From contig NZ_JAATVU010000045.1 in the NCBI RefSeq assembly GCF_013184745.1, positions 1 to 47,249 of the forward strand: 47,249 nt of DNA, in the 5' to 3' direction. The DNA is from Mangrovicoccus sp. HB161399 (lineage in GTDB: Bacteria; Pseudomonadota; Alphaproteobacteria; Rhodobacterales; Rhodobacteraceae). Below are positions 35,890 to 47,089 of this stretch, piece after piece (positions within the stretch are counted from its first letter, which is position 1; every line of letters starts with the position of its first letter). The notes beneath the pieces were generated by a model, which was given only the letters and a program-made list of their open reading frames with translations, was not told the DNA's origin and searched no databases. Made by a program: the position numbers and the translations under genes.

Positions 35890-36155
35890 GCACGCTTCTC
35901 TGGGTCCTCGCCGGACTGGCCGCGGCCCTGGCCGCAGCCGCGCTGGCAGAGGCCTGGATCAAGCGTGGCCGCCACCGCCCGCTGGCGGAGCACCGGCCCC
36001 TGCCCGACCGGGACATCCCGGCGGAGCTGGGCATGGAAGCGACCGATATCGCCGGATACCGGAAGCTCCTGAGACAGAACGACCAGATCGGCGCGCAGCG
36101 GACGCGTCTTGGCACCTCCCGTGCTAGGATCCGCAAGAGTGACACACGCGCCTGA
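35886..36155 (+). CDS. Small single-span membrane protein between bolA and grxD
   Basis: An 89-residue protein starting at a GTG that overlaps the bolA stop by 4 bp. It has one N-terminal membrane helix (LLWVLAGLAAALAAAALAEA) and a basic soluble tail (KRGRHRPLAEHRPLPDRDIP...). No family recognised. Overlap with bolA and 21-bp spacing to grxD suggest one transcript. It could tether or regulate the BolA-Grx pair at the membrane, but nothing in the sequence shows it directly. Confidence 0.65.
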   Translation: MSTLLWVLAGLAAALAAAALAEAWIKRGRHRPLAEHRPLPDRDIPAELGMEATDIAGYRKLLRQNDQIGAQRTRLGTSRARIRKSDTRA

Positions 36156-36176
36156 CGCAGACCAAGGAGACGACGC

Positions 36177-36542
36177 ATGACCACCACCGTGGAAGACCAG
36201 ATCAAGGATACCGTGACCGCGAACGACGTGGTCCTGTTCATGAAGGGCACCAAGATGATGCCGCAATGCGGCTTCTCCAGCCGCGTCGCGGGCGTGCTGA
36301 ACTTCATGGGCGTCGAGTTCAAGGACGTGAACGTCCTCGAGGATGACGGCATCCGCCAGGGCATCAAGGATTTCTCCGACTGGCCGACCATCCCGCAGCT
36401 CTACGTCAAGGGCGAGTTCGTCGGCGGCTGCGACATCATCACCGAGATGACCCTGTCGGGCGAGCTCGACGCGCTGTTCGAAAAGGAAGGCGTGACCTTC
36501 TCCAAGGACGCCGCAGACAAGATCCGGGCCGCCAACGGCTGA
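36177..36542 (+). CDS. grxD: Monothiol glutaredoxin Grx4
   Basis: A 121-residue monothiol glutaredoxin with the CGFS active site (Cys31 in MMPQCGFSSRV), the WPTIPQLYVKGEFVGGCDI segment with the cis-Pro and glutathione-binding residues, and the K in FMKGTK. Such proteins carry and pass on [2Fe-2S] clusters with BolA partners. AAGGAG 7 nt before ATG 36177. It ends the bolA operon. The C-terminal extension (about 15 residues) is ordinary. Confidence 0.95.
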   Translation: MTTTVEDQIKDTVTANDVVLFMKGTKMMPQCGFSSRVAGVLNFMGVEFKDVNVLEDDGIRQGIKDFSDWPTIPQLYVKGEFVGGCDIITEMTLSGELDALFEKEGVTFSKDAADKIRAANG

Positions 36543-36634
36543 CCCATTCCGCCGGGGCGGCCCCTCCCGCCCCGGCCCTCTCCGCCGCCTACGGGCGCGT
36601 GCGGAGACCTGCCCCAGAGGCAGCCCCCGGCCCC

Positions 36635-36648
36635 TGCTAACGCTACCG
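36635..36648. promoter_or_regulatory. LacI-type operator-like site, distal, upstream of gap1
   Basis: TGCTAACGCTACCG fits the pattern TG-n-TA-n-CG-n-TA-n-C, the 14-bp palindrome type (TGTTAGCGCTAACA) that I associate with the carbon-control LacI-family regulators CceR and PckR. It lies about 100 bp upstream of the promoter-like region. The 36543-36866 gap holds no gene. Confidence 0.4.
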
Positions 36649-36699
36649 GATTCGCGGCCCGGGCCGGTTTTTCCCGCCGCCGTTGCCGCATTGCAGAAC

Positions 36700-36756
36700 C
36701 GTTACCGCAAACGGTCGCGCTAACACGTCACGTTTACCGCTAACACATTCTATAGA
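36700..36756 (+). promoter_or_regulatory. Operator cluster and -10 box of gap1
   Basis: Three more sites of the same type lie side by side: CGTTACCGCAAACG (36700-36713, itself within ACCGTT-N6-AACGGT), CGGTCGCGCTAACA (36712-36725) and GTTTACCGCTAACA (36732-36745). A TATAGA at 36751-36756 is a likely -10 box, so the last site would sit between -35 and -10 and block RNA polymerase when bound. The leader to the ATG is about 105 nt. Confidence 0.5.
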
Positions 36757-36866
36757 CAGGATTTTTCGCTTTTTTGCCACGGTACGCACGGGTATACGGA
36801 GGCCAGTTCAGCACCGGCTCGGCGCGCCTCCCACGCCTCGCAGCCCCCCCTTCAGGAGACTGTCCC

Positions 36867-37871
36867 ATGACGATTACCGTCGGCATCAACGGTTTCGGCC
36901 GCATCGGCCGCTGCACGCTCGCCCATATCGCCGAAAGCGGGCGCAACGACGTGGAAGTGGTCAAGATCAACGCCACGGGGCCGATCGAGACCAATGCGCA
37001 TCTCCTGAAATACGACTCCATCCATGGCCGCTACGGCGGCACGGTGAAGGTCGAGGGCAACACGCTGGACATGGGCCGCGGCCCGATCCAGGTCTTCTCG
37101 ACCTACGAGCCGAAGGAACTGGACTGGACCGGCGTCGACATCGTGCTGGAATGCACCGGCAAGTTCAACGACGGCAAGAAGGGCATCGTCCATGTCGAGC
37201 AGGGCGCCAAGAAGGTCCTGTTCTCCGCCCCGGCCAAGAACGTCGACAAGACCATCGTCTACGGCGTGAACCACCGCAGCCTTCTGACCTCCGACACGAT
37301 GGTGTCGAACGGCTCCTGCACCACCAACTGCCTCGCCCCGCTCGCCAAGGTGCTGAACGACGCCATCGGGATCGAGCGCGGCATCATGACGACGATCCAC
37401 TCCTATACCGGCGACCAGCCGACGCTGGACCGCCGCCACAGCGACCTCTACCGCGCGCGCTCCGCCGCGATGGCGATGATCCCGACCTCCACCGGCGCGG
37501 CCAAGGCGCTCAAGGAGGTCCTGCCGGAGCTGGAAGGCAAGCTCGACGGGTCCTCCATCCGCGTGCCGACCCCGAACGTTTCCTGCGTCGACCTGACCTT
37601 CGAGGCCGCCCGCAACGTGACCGTGGCCGACGTCAACGAGGTCGTCCGCGAGGCCGCCGAAGGCCACATGCGCGCCGTGCTGGGCTACGATCCGGAGCCG
37701 AAGGTCTCGATCGACTTCAACCACACCACGCAGTCCTCGATCTTCGCTCCCGAGCAGACCAAGGTCGTCGGCGGCCGCACCGTCCGCGTGCTGGCCTGGT
37801 ACGACAACGAATGGGGCTTCTCCTGCCGCATGGCCGACGTGGCCGCCGCGATGGGCCGCCTGCTGCACTGA
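36867..37871 (+). CDS. Glyceraldehyde-3-phosphate dehydrogenase, NADP-type candidate
   Basis: A 334-residue phosphorylating GAPDH (first of two here). NGFGRIGR is the Rossmann motif, Cys151 in SNGSCTTNC is the nucleophile, His in TTIHSYTGDQ the general base. At the end of the second strand it has INATG (Asn35-Ala36) where NAD-specific enzymes have Asn-Asp; the same loss occurs in Bacillus GapB, which prefers NADP. It may therefore serve gluconeogenesis or NADPH balance; this is inference. ATG at 36867 follows AGGAG. Strong terminator after the stop, operator-like sites before. Confidence 0.93.
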   Translation: MTITVGINGFGRIGRCTLAHIAESGRNDVEVVKINATGPIETNAHLLKYDSIHGRYGGTVKVEGNTLDMGRGPIQVFSTYEPKELDWTGVDIVLECTGKFNDGKKGIVHVEQGAKKVLFSAPAKNVDKTIVYGVNHRSLLTSDTMVSNGSCTTNCLAPLAKVLNDAIGIERGIMTTIHSYTGDQPTLDRRHSDLYRARSAAMAMIPTSTGAAKALKEVLPELEGKLDGSSIRVPTPNVSCVDLTFEAARNVTVADVNEVVREAAEGHMRAVLGYDPEPKVSIDFNHTTQSSIFAPEQTKVVGGRTVRVLAWYDNEWGFSCRMADVAAAMGRLLH

Positions 37872-37924
37872 ACCACCGCCAGGCGCGAGCCCGGCACCTC
37901 GCGCCGACCACACACGCGAGCTCC

Positions 37925-37957
37925 GGCCCCGGCAGTCCTGCCGGGGCCATTTCTTTT
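37925..37957 (+). terminator. Intrinsic terminator of gap1
   Basis: Stem GGCCCCGGCA/TGCCGGGGCC (10 bp), loop GTCC, followed by ATTTCTTTT. Confidence 0.85.
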
Positions 37958-38058
37958 GCCCTCCCCCGGATCGTGAAGGAACATGCGCCCCGCACGCCTG
38001 TTCCCCTGACAGGCGGTCCCTTGGACCGCTCCGTCGGAACCATAGAGGAGGATGACCG

Positions 38059-38421
38059 ATGACCCTGCAGACACAGATCGAGCGCGGCGCCGGGCGTGCC
38101 GTCAACGCCGCGGCCGCGGCCCAGGAAGAGGCCCGCCGGAAGCTGGGCGAGACCGCCTCCCATGCCGCCAGGCGCGGCGCGGAGGCCGGCAAGACCGTTT
38201 CAGAGTCGCAGCGCGAGATGATCGGCCACATGGCCGAAGCCATGACCGGCACGATGGAGAAGCTGCGCGACGCGATGCAGGACTTCGCCGGAATGGCCCG
38301 CGAAAGCGCGCATGCCGTCACCGACGGCAGCGCCGAGGTCGGCAACGCCGCCGCAGCCGAGGCGCGCAAGGCGGCGAGCGGCCCGGCCGAAAGCCGCAGC
38401 CGGCCCAAGGCCCGGGCCTGA
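38059..38421 (+). CDS. Small alanine-rich helical protein, phasin-like
   Basis: A 120-residue protein, nearly all amphipathic helix rich in Ala, Arg and Glu (GRAVNAAAAAQEEARRKLGE; MAEAMTGTMEKLRDAMQDFA) with a basic C-terminal tail (SRSRPKARA). There are no membrane segments or cysteines. Such proteins resemble phasins (granule-coating) or nucleoid-associated proteins, but no diagnostic motif is present. Strong GAGGAGG 7 nt before the ATG. It stands alone between the terminator of gap1 and the operators of gap2. Confidence 0.6.
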   Translation: MTLQTQIERGAGRAVNAAAAAQEEARRKLGETASHAARRGAEAGKTVSESQREMIGHMAEAMTGTMEKLRDAMQDFAGMARESAHAVTDGSAEVGNAAAAEARKAASGPAESRSRPKARA

Positions 38422-38482
38422 CCGGCACGCGGGCGCGGCCCCGCCGCCGCGCCCGGCCTCCCGCCGCCGTGACGATTTAGCC

Positions 38483-38537
38483 TGTTAGCGCAATCATCTT
38501 GCTGTTGACCGCTGCGTCAGAAATGTTAGGGCTAACG
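38483..38537 (+). promoter_or_regulatory. Operator pair and promoter of gap2
   Basis: TGTTAGCGCAATCA (38483-38496) and TGTTAGGGCTAACG (38524-38537) belong to the same 14-bp palindrome class as the sites before gap1; the second is nearly perfect. TTGACC (38505-38510) could be the -35 box, with the -10 (TAGGGC, 38527-38532) inside the second site, so binding would repress. Confidence 0.5.
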
Positions 38538-38569
38538 CAACCCTGCACGCTGCTGAAAGGGAGGCAGAC

Positions 38570-39571
38570 ATGGCCATTCAGGTCGCAATCAACGGTTTTG
38601 GCCGCATCGGCCGCAACGTTCTCCGCGCTGTCATGGAAAGCGGTCGCACCGATATCGAAGTCGTGGTGATCAACGATCTCGGTCCGGTGGAGACCAACGC
38701 CCACCTGTTCCGGTACGACAGCGTCCACGGACGCTTCAAGGGCGAGGTCACGACCGGCGAGGACTGGATCGACGTCGGCCAGGGCAAGATCAAGGTGACC
38801 GCCGAGCGCGATCCGGCGAAGCTGCCCTGGGGCCATGTCGACATCGCGATGGAATGCACCGGCATCTTCACCGCCCGCGAGAAGGCCGCGCTGCACCTGG
38901 AGAACGGCTCTGCCCGCGTCCTGGTCTCCGCCCCGGCCTCCGGCGCCGACAACACCGTCGTGTTCGGCGTGAACCACGGCACGATCACCGCGGACCAGAA
39001 GGTGATCTCCAACGGCTCCTGCACGACGAACTGCCTGGCCCCGGTGACCAAGGTCCTGCATGAAGGCATCGGCATCACCCGCGGCTTCATGACGACGATC
39101 CACAGCTATACCGGCGACCAGCCGACGCTGGACACGATGCACAAGGATCTGTACCGCGCCCGCGCCGCGGCGATGAACATGATCCCGACCTCGACCGGCG
39201 CCGCCCGCGCCATCGGCCTGGTCATGCCGGAACTGGCAGGCAAGCTAGACGGCGTCGCGATCCGCGTGCCGACCCCGAACGTCTCCTGCGTCGACCTGAC
39301 CTTCGAAGCTGCCCGCGACACCACCGCGGAGGAAATCAACGGACTGATCAAGGCCGCCGCCGAAGGCCCGCTGAAGGGCGTGCTCGGCTATGCCGACGGG
39401 CCGATGGTGTCCATGGATTTCAACCACGACCCGCATTCCTCGACCTTCGCGGCCGAGCAGACCAAGGTGCTCGACGGCAACATGGTGCGGATCCTCAGCT
39501 GGTACGACAACGAGTGGGGCTTCTCCAACCGCATGGTCGATACCGCGGCGGAGATCGGCAAGACGCTCTGA
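38570..39571 (+). CDS. gap: Glyceraldehyde-3-phosphate dehydrogenase, NAD-type
   Basis: A 333-residue phosphorylating GAPDH, paralogue of the gene at 36867. It has NGFGRIGR, Cys151 in SNGSCTTNC and TTIHSYTGDQ. Unlike its neighbour it keeps INDLG (Asn35-Asp36) at the cofactor-discriminating position, the normal NAD-binding state. It is thus the likely glycolytic enzyme. ATG at 38570 follows AAAGGGAGG. A strong terminator lies 25 bp after the stop. Confidence 0.95.
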   Translation: MAIQVAINGFGRIGRNVLRAVMESGRTDIEVVVINDLGPVETNAHLFRYDSVHGRFKGEVTTGEDWIDVGQGKIKVTAERDPAKLPWGHVDIAMECTGIFTAREKAALHLENGSARVLVSAPASGADNTVVFGVNHGTITADQKVISNGSCTTNCLAPVTKVLHEGIGITRGFMTTIHSYTGDQPTLDTMHKDLYRARAAAMNMIPTSTGAARAIGLVMPELAGKLDGVAIRVPTPNVSCVDLTFEAARDTTAEEINGLIKAAAEGPLKGVLGYADGPMVSMDFNHDPHSSTFAAEQTKVLDGNMVRILSWYDNEWGFSNRMVDTAAEIGKTL

Positions 39572-39596
39572 GCGCAGCCGCCCGTGGAAACGAACG

Positions 39597-39626
39597 AACC
39601 GCGCAGCCCCTGCTGCGCGGTTTTTT
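39597..39626 (+). terminator. Intrinsic terminator of gap2
   Basis: Ten-pair stem AACCGCGCAG/CTGCGCGGTT, loop CCCCTG, then a run of T that ends at 39626. Confidence 0.92.
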
Positions 39627-39787
39627 CTTGCGCCGCCACCGGTGCAACCCCAGGTAATTTGCCGTTGCAGCATTTCAGCCATGCTCTGGACGCAAACCTG
39701 GCCCGCAACCCACTGCACCAATGAATTTTTCTTTTACGCCGCGTTGCAGCAAACGCATGCCGGGACTGCCGGTTTGGCGGTTTTTCT

Positions 39788-39801
39788 CGTTAGCGCCATC
39801 A
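39788..39801. promoter_or_regulatory. Operator-like half-palindrome upstream of the DUF1127 gene
   Basis: CGTTAGCGCCATCA resembles the gap2 upstream site TGTTAGCGCAATCA at 11 of 14 positions. TATCTA follows at 39804-39809 and could be a -10 box. The symmetric right half is poor, so this may be chance. The rest of 39627-39851 contains no gene; the 9-mer GTTGCAGCA occurs twice in it. Confidence 0.25.
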
Positions 39802-39851
39802 CGTATCTAAGGCTCAACAGACGAACACATACTCATCCGATGGAGCCGAAA

Positions 39852-40016
39852 ATGACGAAGATCGTGAACACCTGGAAAAGCCGTTTCGCTCAGCGCGAGC
39901 GTTTCCGCCGCACGCTGAACGAACTGAACATGCTGTCCGACCGCGAAGCCGCCGATCTGGGCCTGGCCCGCGCAGACTTCCGCCGCGTGGCGCACGAGTC
40001 GGTCTACGGCTACTGA
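39852..40016 (+). CDS. DUF1127 small protein
   Basis: A 54-residue basic protein: WKSRFAQRERFRRTLNELNM, LSDREAADLGLARADFRRVA. The pattern L..LSD.ELADLGL.R.D is DUF1127 (YjiS-like). In Rhodobacter and Agrobacterium such proteins are RNA-binding and linked to stress responses and small-RNA maturation. Start ATG 39852 has GGAG 8 nt upstream; an in-frame ATG four codons earlier (39840) is an alternative. Stop is 4 bp from that of the convergent coaD. Confidence 0.88.
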   Translation: MTKIVNTWKSRFAQRERFRRTLNELNMLSDREAADLGLARADFRRVAHESVYGY

Positions 40017-40020
40017 GAGA

Positions 40021-40521
40021 CTACCGGCGCTCGGCCATCCGGGCCATGAGCGCCTGCCGCACGGCCGGGGTGACGAATTTCGATACGTCTCCCTCGAGCC
40101 GGGCGATTTCCTTGACCAGCTTCGACGCGATCGCCTGGTGCTGCGCCTCCGCCATCAGGAAGACCGTCTCGACATCCTGGCTCAGCGCGCGGTTCATCGC
40201 GACCATCTGGAATTCGTACTCGAAATCCGCCACGGCGCGCAGGCCGCGGATAATCACCGTCGCCTCGACATCCTGGGCGCAGTGGATCAGCAGGTTCTCG
40301 AAGGGATGGACGGTGATCTTGCACCCTGTCCCCTCGGCCAGCATCTCCTTCTCCGCCTCGATCATCGCGACGCGCTCTTCCAGCGAGAAGAGCGGACCCT
40401 TGTCGCGGTTGATGGCGACGCCGATCACCAGATGATCGACCAGCTTGCAGCCGCGCTTGATGATGTCCACGTGTCCCATCGTCAGCGGGTCGAACGTGCC
40501 CGGATAAAGGCCAGTACGCAT
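40021..40521 (-). CDS. coaD: Phosphopantetheine adenylyltransferase
   Basis: CoaD makes dephospho-CoA from 4'-phosphopantetheine and ATP. The 166-residue protein has the nucleotidyltransferase motif GTFDPLTMGHVDII near the N-terminus, the IIRGLRAVADFEYE segment, and the C-terminal SKLVKEIARLEGDVSKFVTP. Standard length and cytoplasmic. The upstream 133 bp to usg hold no clear promoter. Confidence 0.96.
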   Translation of the reverse strand: MRTGLYPGTFDPLTMGHVDIIKRGCKLVDHLVIGVAINRDKGPLFSLEERVAMIEAEKEMLAEGTGCKITVHPFENLLIHCAQDVEATVIIRGLRAVADFEYEFQMVAMNRALSQDVETVFLMAEAQHQAIASKLVKEIARLEGDVSKFVTPAVRQALMARMAERR

Positions 40522-40654
40522 TTGGGCGGTCCCTCGTCGCCAATTGTTGGCCCGCAGACCACCTCAAATTCCGCCGGACTTCAAGATGCTTGGCCAAAGC
40601 CGCGCAACTTTGTTGCGCAGGCGTTGGCGTCCTGCAACCCTGCCCGGCCCGGCG

Positions 40655-40924
40655 TCAGTGGTACTTGAATTCTCCGACCACGTTGCGCCATTCGCCGGGC
40701 GCGATCATCTTGCGGTGGGTGAAGCGCACCGAATGCAGCGGGCCCTCGATCTCGCCCTGCCAGAATTCGATGAACTTGAAGAGGCGCGGATAGTCCGGCG
40801 CCAGATCGTATTCCTGCCAGACGAACGTGTTCAGGACGTTCCGGTAGTCGGGCATCCGGTAGAACACCTCCGCCGTTGTCAGCCCGTAGCCCTTGAGCAT
40901 CAGTTCGGTTTCGCTTGTTGCCAT
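40655..40924 (-). CDS. Usg family protein
   Basis: An 89-residue protein beginning MATSETELMLKGYGLTTAEV with FYRMPDYRNVLNTFVWQEYD, LAPDYPRLFKFIEFW and HSVRFTHRKMIAPGEWRNV. This is the small alphaproteobacterial family named usg, not related to the E. coli semialdehyde dehydrogenase homologue of that name. Start ATG at 40924; the frame is open ten codons further upstream. Function unknown. Divergent from gyrA. Confidence 0.85.
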   Translation of the reverse strand: MATSETELMLKGYGLTTAEVFYRMPDYRNVLNTFVWQEYDLAPDYPRLFKFIEFWQGEIEGPLHSVRFTHRKMIAPGEWRNVVGEFKYH

Positions 40925-41039
40925 TCTCGACCTCTTGCCATACACGGCTTCCATGCTGCGGGAAGACGGTTAAAGGTCAACAAAAACAATCTGTTATCAC
41001 TCCATCGCACTGGATGATGACAAACGCATGACTGCGACA

Positions 41040-41069
41040 TTGCAGCCCTGTCTGCCGGTCTGATATACC
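41040..41069 (+). promoter_or_regulatory. Candidate gyrA promoter
   Basis: TTGCAG (41040-41045), an 18-bp spacer and TATACC (41064-41069), about 45 nt before the gyrA ATG. Confidence 0.45.
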
Positions 41070-41113
41070 CTGTCTCGAAGCTGGACCCCTAAGTCACAAG
41101 CGAGCAGGCAGAC

Positions 41114-43840
<2,727 letters not shown>

Positions 43841-43846
43841 TCCCGG

Positions 43847-43874
43847 ACGGCCCGCCGCACCCGCGGCGGGCCGT
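43847..43874 (+). terminator. Terminator-like hairpin after gyrA
   Basis: Twelve-pair perfect stem ACGGCCCGCCGC/GCGGCGGGCCGT with loop ACCC, 6 bp after the stop; no T-tract. Confidence 0.65.
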
Positions 43875-43899
43875 CTGCCTCCGTTCCGGCCGTCCGATG

Positions 43900-44340
43900 C
43901 CCTCCGCAGCGACGGTTCCGAACTCCGCGAGATGGCCGCGCAAGGCATTTTCGGCGCGCACGCTGCCGGATCAGAAGCTGCCGCGCCTTCAGTTCCGCGC
44001 CTGACGCTTGCGGTCCGACAGTATTCCTCCCGGCAAAACGCTTTGTGCCGAGCGTGACGCCTCGCAGATTGCTTCGGCATCAGCAGCGCCAGACTTGCCC
44101 CGTTGGACATATGGCTTGAGGTAGTTAGGCGGCATGAGCCGCACTTCATTTTCACACCCAGCCAGGTCTCGCGCCCATTGGACTACACTGCCGCCGGTTT
44201 CCATGCCGGTCAGCCACGGAGCCGGCCCGGTGAAGAAGGTGAGCAGGCCAGCCAGTCGCCGCGCCAGGTACAGCTAGACGCCCGCCGGCGCTTGCTCCGC
44301 GTGCCTGGACCACGTTCAGCCCGATCATGGCATTCTTCAT
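43900..44340 (-). pseudogene. IS110-family transposase remnant (5' part)
   Basis: From ATG 44340 the minus strand reads MKNAMIGLNVVQA, then in another frame METGGSVVQWARDLAGCENE, VRLMPPNYLKPYVQRGKSG, AADAEAICEA, and further on NALRGHLAEFGTVAAEG. These are consecutive parts of an IS110-type transposase, in at least three frames, ending about 43.9 kb just after the gyrA terminator. The C-terminal half is missing. Related in type to the copy at 0.5-1.56 kb. Confidence 0.75.
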
Positions 44341-44481
44341 CCCTGTCCCACCTCATCTATTGTCGAACGCTCCAAGCACCGCTTGCGACGCTCGCGTCCC
44401 GGGGCTTGGTATATCTGGGGGCCATCGGGTTTCCCGTCAGGGTCGGGTTGCCGCGCCAACCTGAGCCGGGGGATGTCCAGG

Positions 44482-45870
44482 ATGGCCAATCCCATGATGG
44501 ACCTGCGCGCGCGTGGAGACGAGCATCGGCGCCAGCCTGCTGGATGACCGGCTTCGCGGCCAAGCGGCTGATGGAATTCGAGCGCCCGTCAATAGAACCG
44601 GTCCGTTGGTTGCAGCGGGAATGAGGTCGGCGCCAGGACCCTTGCCGGCTAAGGCGGGAAGAGCGGCGAGCGGCTGGCACAGCGCAACGGCGACCGAGAC
44701 CGGCAGACCCGCGTCGGAAGCGCCGCGCTTCGCGTCGCGCGCCGGCGCACGGGATCCTGTTTCCCGTCCTTCCTCGAGCTGCCGCGCTCGGCCGGGAAGG
44801 CGCTCGCTGCGGCGATCCGGGAGACATGCGTCCATGGCGTCCCGGCGCGATCCATGGACGACCCGCGAGAGGCAACGGGCGGGACCGGCATCTCGAAGAG
44901 CCAGGTCAGCCGCCCGTGCGAGGAGATCGACGAGAGGGTCGATCGAGGGCGAACGGCCCGTCGGCAAGGAAAGGCTCCCCCGGAGCCTTTCTTGCTCCGC
45001 TTCGGCTCATGGATCGATGCGACCAACCTGAAGGTGCGCCAAGGCGGCCGGATCGTGTCCGTCGCGGTCACGCTGGCCGTGGGCGCGGACAGCCTGCCCT
45101 TGAAGGCGCCATCGGTCCGGACCCGATGGCAGGCAGGCTGCCGGGCATGGCAATCGGCGCATCCGGGACGGAGCCCTTCTGGACCGGGTTCCCGCGCGAT
45201 CCCGTCCGCAGCGGTCTCGGCGGCGCGAAGCTGGCGGCCGACGACGCGCACGAGGGCATCAAGACAGCGGCGGCATGCGTGCTCTCCACCACCTGGCAGC
45301 GCTGCCGCATGCCTTTCCAGCGCAATGCCCTGGCCCATGCCGGGAGGAACAGCCGACGCATTCGCCGGGGAAACGATCCCCCGGTTCCTTTCCCGGCCCG
45401 GCACATTCTCGGCCGACTTCGCCACCGCCTTCGTCCAGCCCGATCATGCGGCGGCCAGAGCGCAATGGCGCTTCGCCGCCGACCGGATGCGGCACAGCCT
45501 GCCGAAGCTCTCCACTCTGACGGAGACGGCAGAGCAGGACGCCCGGTTAGCATGGGCCCCCGCCCGTTCTTGCCTCAAGCCGACCGCGGGACGGCTTGCC
45601 GCTTAGCGGACCGGCGCGAACTCCCCGGCAGCAGTGGACCAAGCTGCGCAGCACGAGCTCGCTCGAGCGTCTCAACGGCGAGGTCAAGCGGGGCGTCGAT
45701 GTCGCCGACGTTGGTCGGGGAGTCTTTCCCCCGGAAATATTTCTGATCCCCCCAACTTCCAAACGAAGCCGCGATCCGTCGCCTGGTACGCGCCATCCTG
45801 ATGGAGCAGGCCGGGGAACGGACCGTTCGGAGCGGCAAGTACATGACGCTTCCGTCTTGGGCACCCGGTC
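44482..45870 (+). pseudogene. IS256 (Mutator)-family transposase, decayed
   Basis: Pieces in correct order over three frames: MANPMMDLRA, GFAAKRLMEFE, a stop within the next segment, then GERLAQRNGDRDRQTR, GSCFPSFLELPRSAGKALAA, GGTGISKSQVSRPCEEID, SWIDATNLKVRQGGRIVSVA, EPFWTGFPRD, DAHEGIKTAA, FQRNALAHAGRNSRR, FVQPDHAAARAQWRFAADRM, SLERLNGEVKRGVDV and GKYMTLPS. This is an almost full-length IS256 transposase with several frameshifts and at least one nonsense codon. The DAT and DAHEG acidic residues of the active site remain visible. It is clearly inactive. Confidence 0.85.
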
Positions 45871-46249
45871 GTCAATCCGGAATCTGGAAGGCAAGCCTGC
45901 CGCAATTGCCCCGCCTCGCGTTCCGCAGCGTGGCGTGTTTGTTCCGCAGCGCCGTCACGTCCGCTCCCGGTCCCCGTTCCGGTGTCATGCTCCCATCCGT
46001 GGTCAGCAAATCGGCTGGCCGCATCACGTCGATGAGATTGGTTCCCTGGCGCCCACCTGGAAAACGCGCTCGGACGGATGTGCAGCGGCAGCTGCATGTG
46101 CGGCATCGCCGGGAACCCCGTCCCAGCGGGGACTTCGTCGTGGCCGGTTCGGCCCTGCCAGGAGCTGATCCTCTCCTTCTTCCTGTATCGTTGGTCGTCT
46201 CAGGCGGCGGCCGCAACCAGATCGCGCAGCAGGCGGCAGGACGGTCCGT
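45871..46249. other. Unassigned sequence between two transposase remnants
   Basis: About 380 bp with short open frames on both strands, none with a recognisable motif. It probably holds the ends of the flanking insertion elements and possibly a further decayed piece. The tail of the minus-strand IS110 copy may fade out here, beyond the recognisable VRSAMDDPTR segment. Confidence 0.4.
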
Positions 46250-47028
46250 GGTCCCACATCCCCCGACGGGCGTAGCCGCGTCGGGTCGTCCATCGCCGAG
46301 CGCACCGTCAGCGCGATCCCGGCGCCGCCGCCGGCTGCCCGGCAGGCGATTTCCCGCAATCGCCCGGAGGGAGCATCGTCATCATCAGCCGGGAGGCGCC
46401 GCTCCATCGGGCAAGCCTGAGCACCCGGCGATCCAGCGCCAACTGCCAGTCGCTCAGCATCGCCCGGGCATCCAGGATGGCCGAGGCGGCTGTCTCCAGC
46501 GCGGAATTCCCCGCGACCGGCTCGCGGACCCGAGCCTCGCAGCGCCCCTTGCCCTTGCCGACGGGACCGAGTTTCATCCCGAAATTGCGCAGGACGCCGC
46601 GCAGCGACTGCTCGATGTCGGGTGCCGCCTTCTGGACCGCCTTGCGGGCGCTGAGCCGGGCGCGCATCTCCTGTGCGGACACCTATTTGCAGTGAACAGG
46701 CCCGAACCAGCCCAAGCGGAGCATCCGGGCAATGCCCTCGGCATCGCGGCGGCCGGTCTTCACGGGCATGGCGTTCAGGACCGCCTTGACCTGGCTCTCC
46801 ATCAGGATCAGCTCGAAGCCCGCTTCGCCCTGGCCGCGATGAATCCCCTGCGACAGCGGGCCCGTCGAGCCCGACCGCCTCGACGGGCCCGGGCAGGTTC
46901 CGAACGCAGGCGAGCAGCGCCTCGGGCTCACGGTCTATCTGCGCCCGCTTCACGACCCGCCCATGTTCGTCCAGCACGCAGACTGCGGAACTGGCGACCG
47001 AAACGTCGCTGCCGATAAAGATCTCCAT
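46250..47028 (-). pseudogene. IS110-family transposase, decayed
   Basis: From ATG 47028 the minus strand reads MEIFIGSDVSVASSAVCVLD, GRVVKRAQIDREPEALLACV, then in a second frame FELILMESQVKAVLNAMPVK, TGRRDAEGIARMLRLGWFGP, a stop after VHCK, SAQEMRARLSARKAVQKAAP, DIEQSLRGVLRNFGMKLG, and then ALTVRSAMDDPTR in a further frame. This is the order of an IS110 transposase of the same subgroup as the intact copy at 24.3 kb, with frameshifts and one nonsense codon. The C-terminus is not recognisable. Confidence 0.8.
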
Positions 47029-47089
47029 GCCGTCCTCCTCTGGTATGTGGAAGCGCCAGCCTATCCGGTCCTGGCCGCCGCATGACGAC

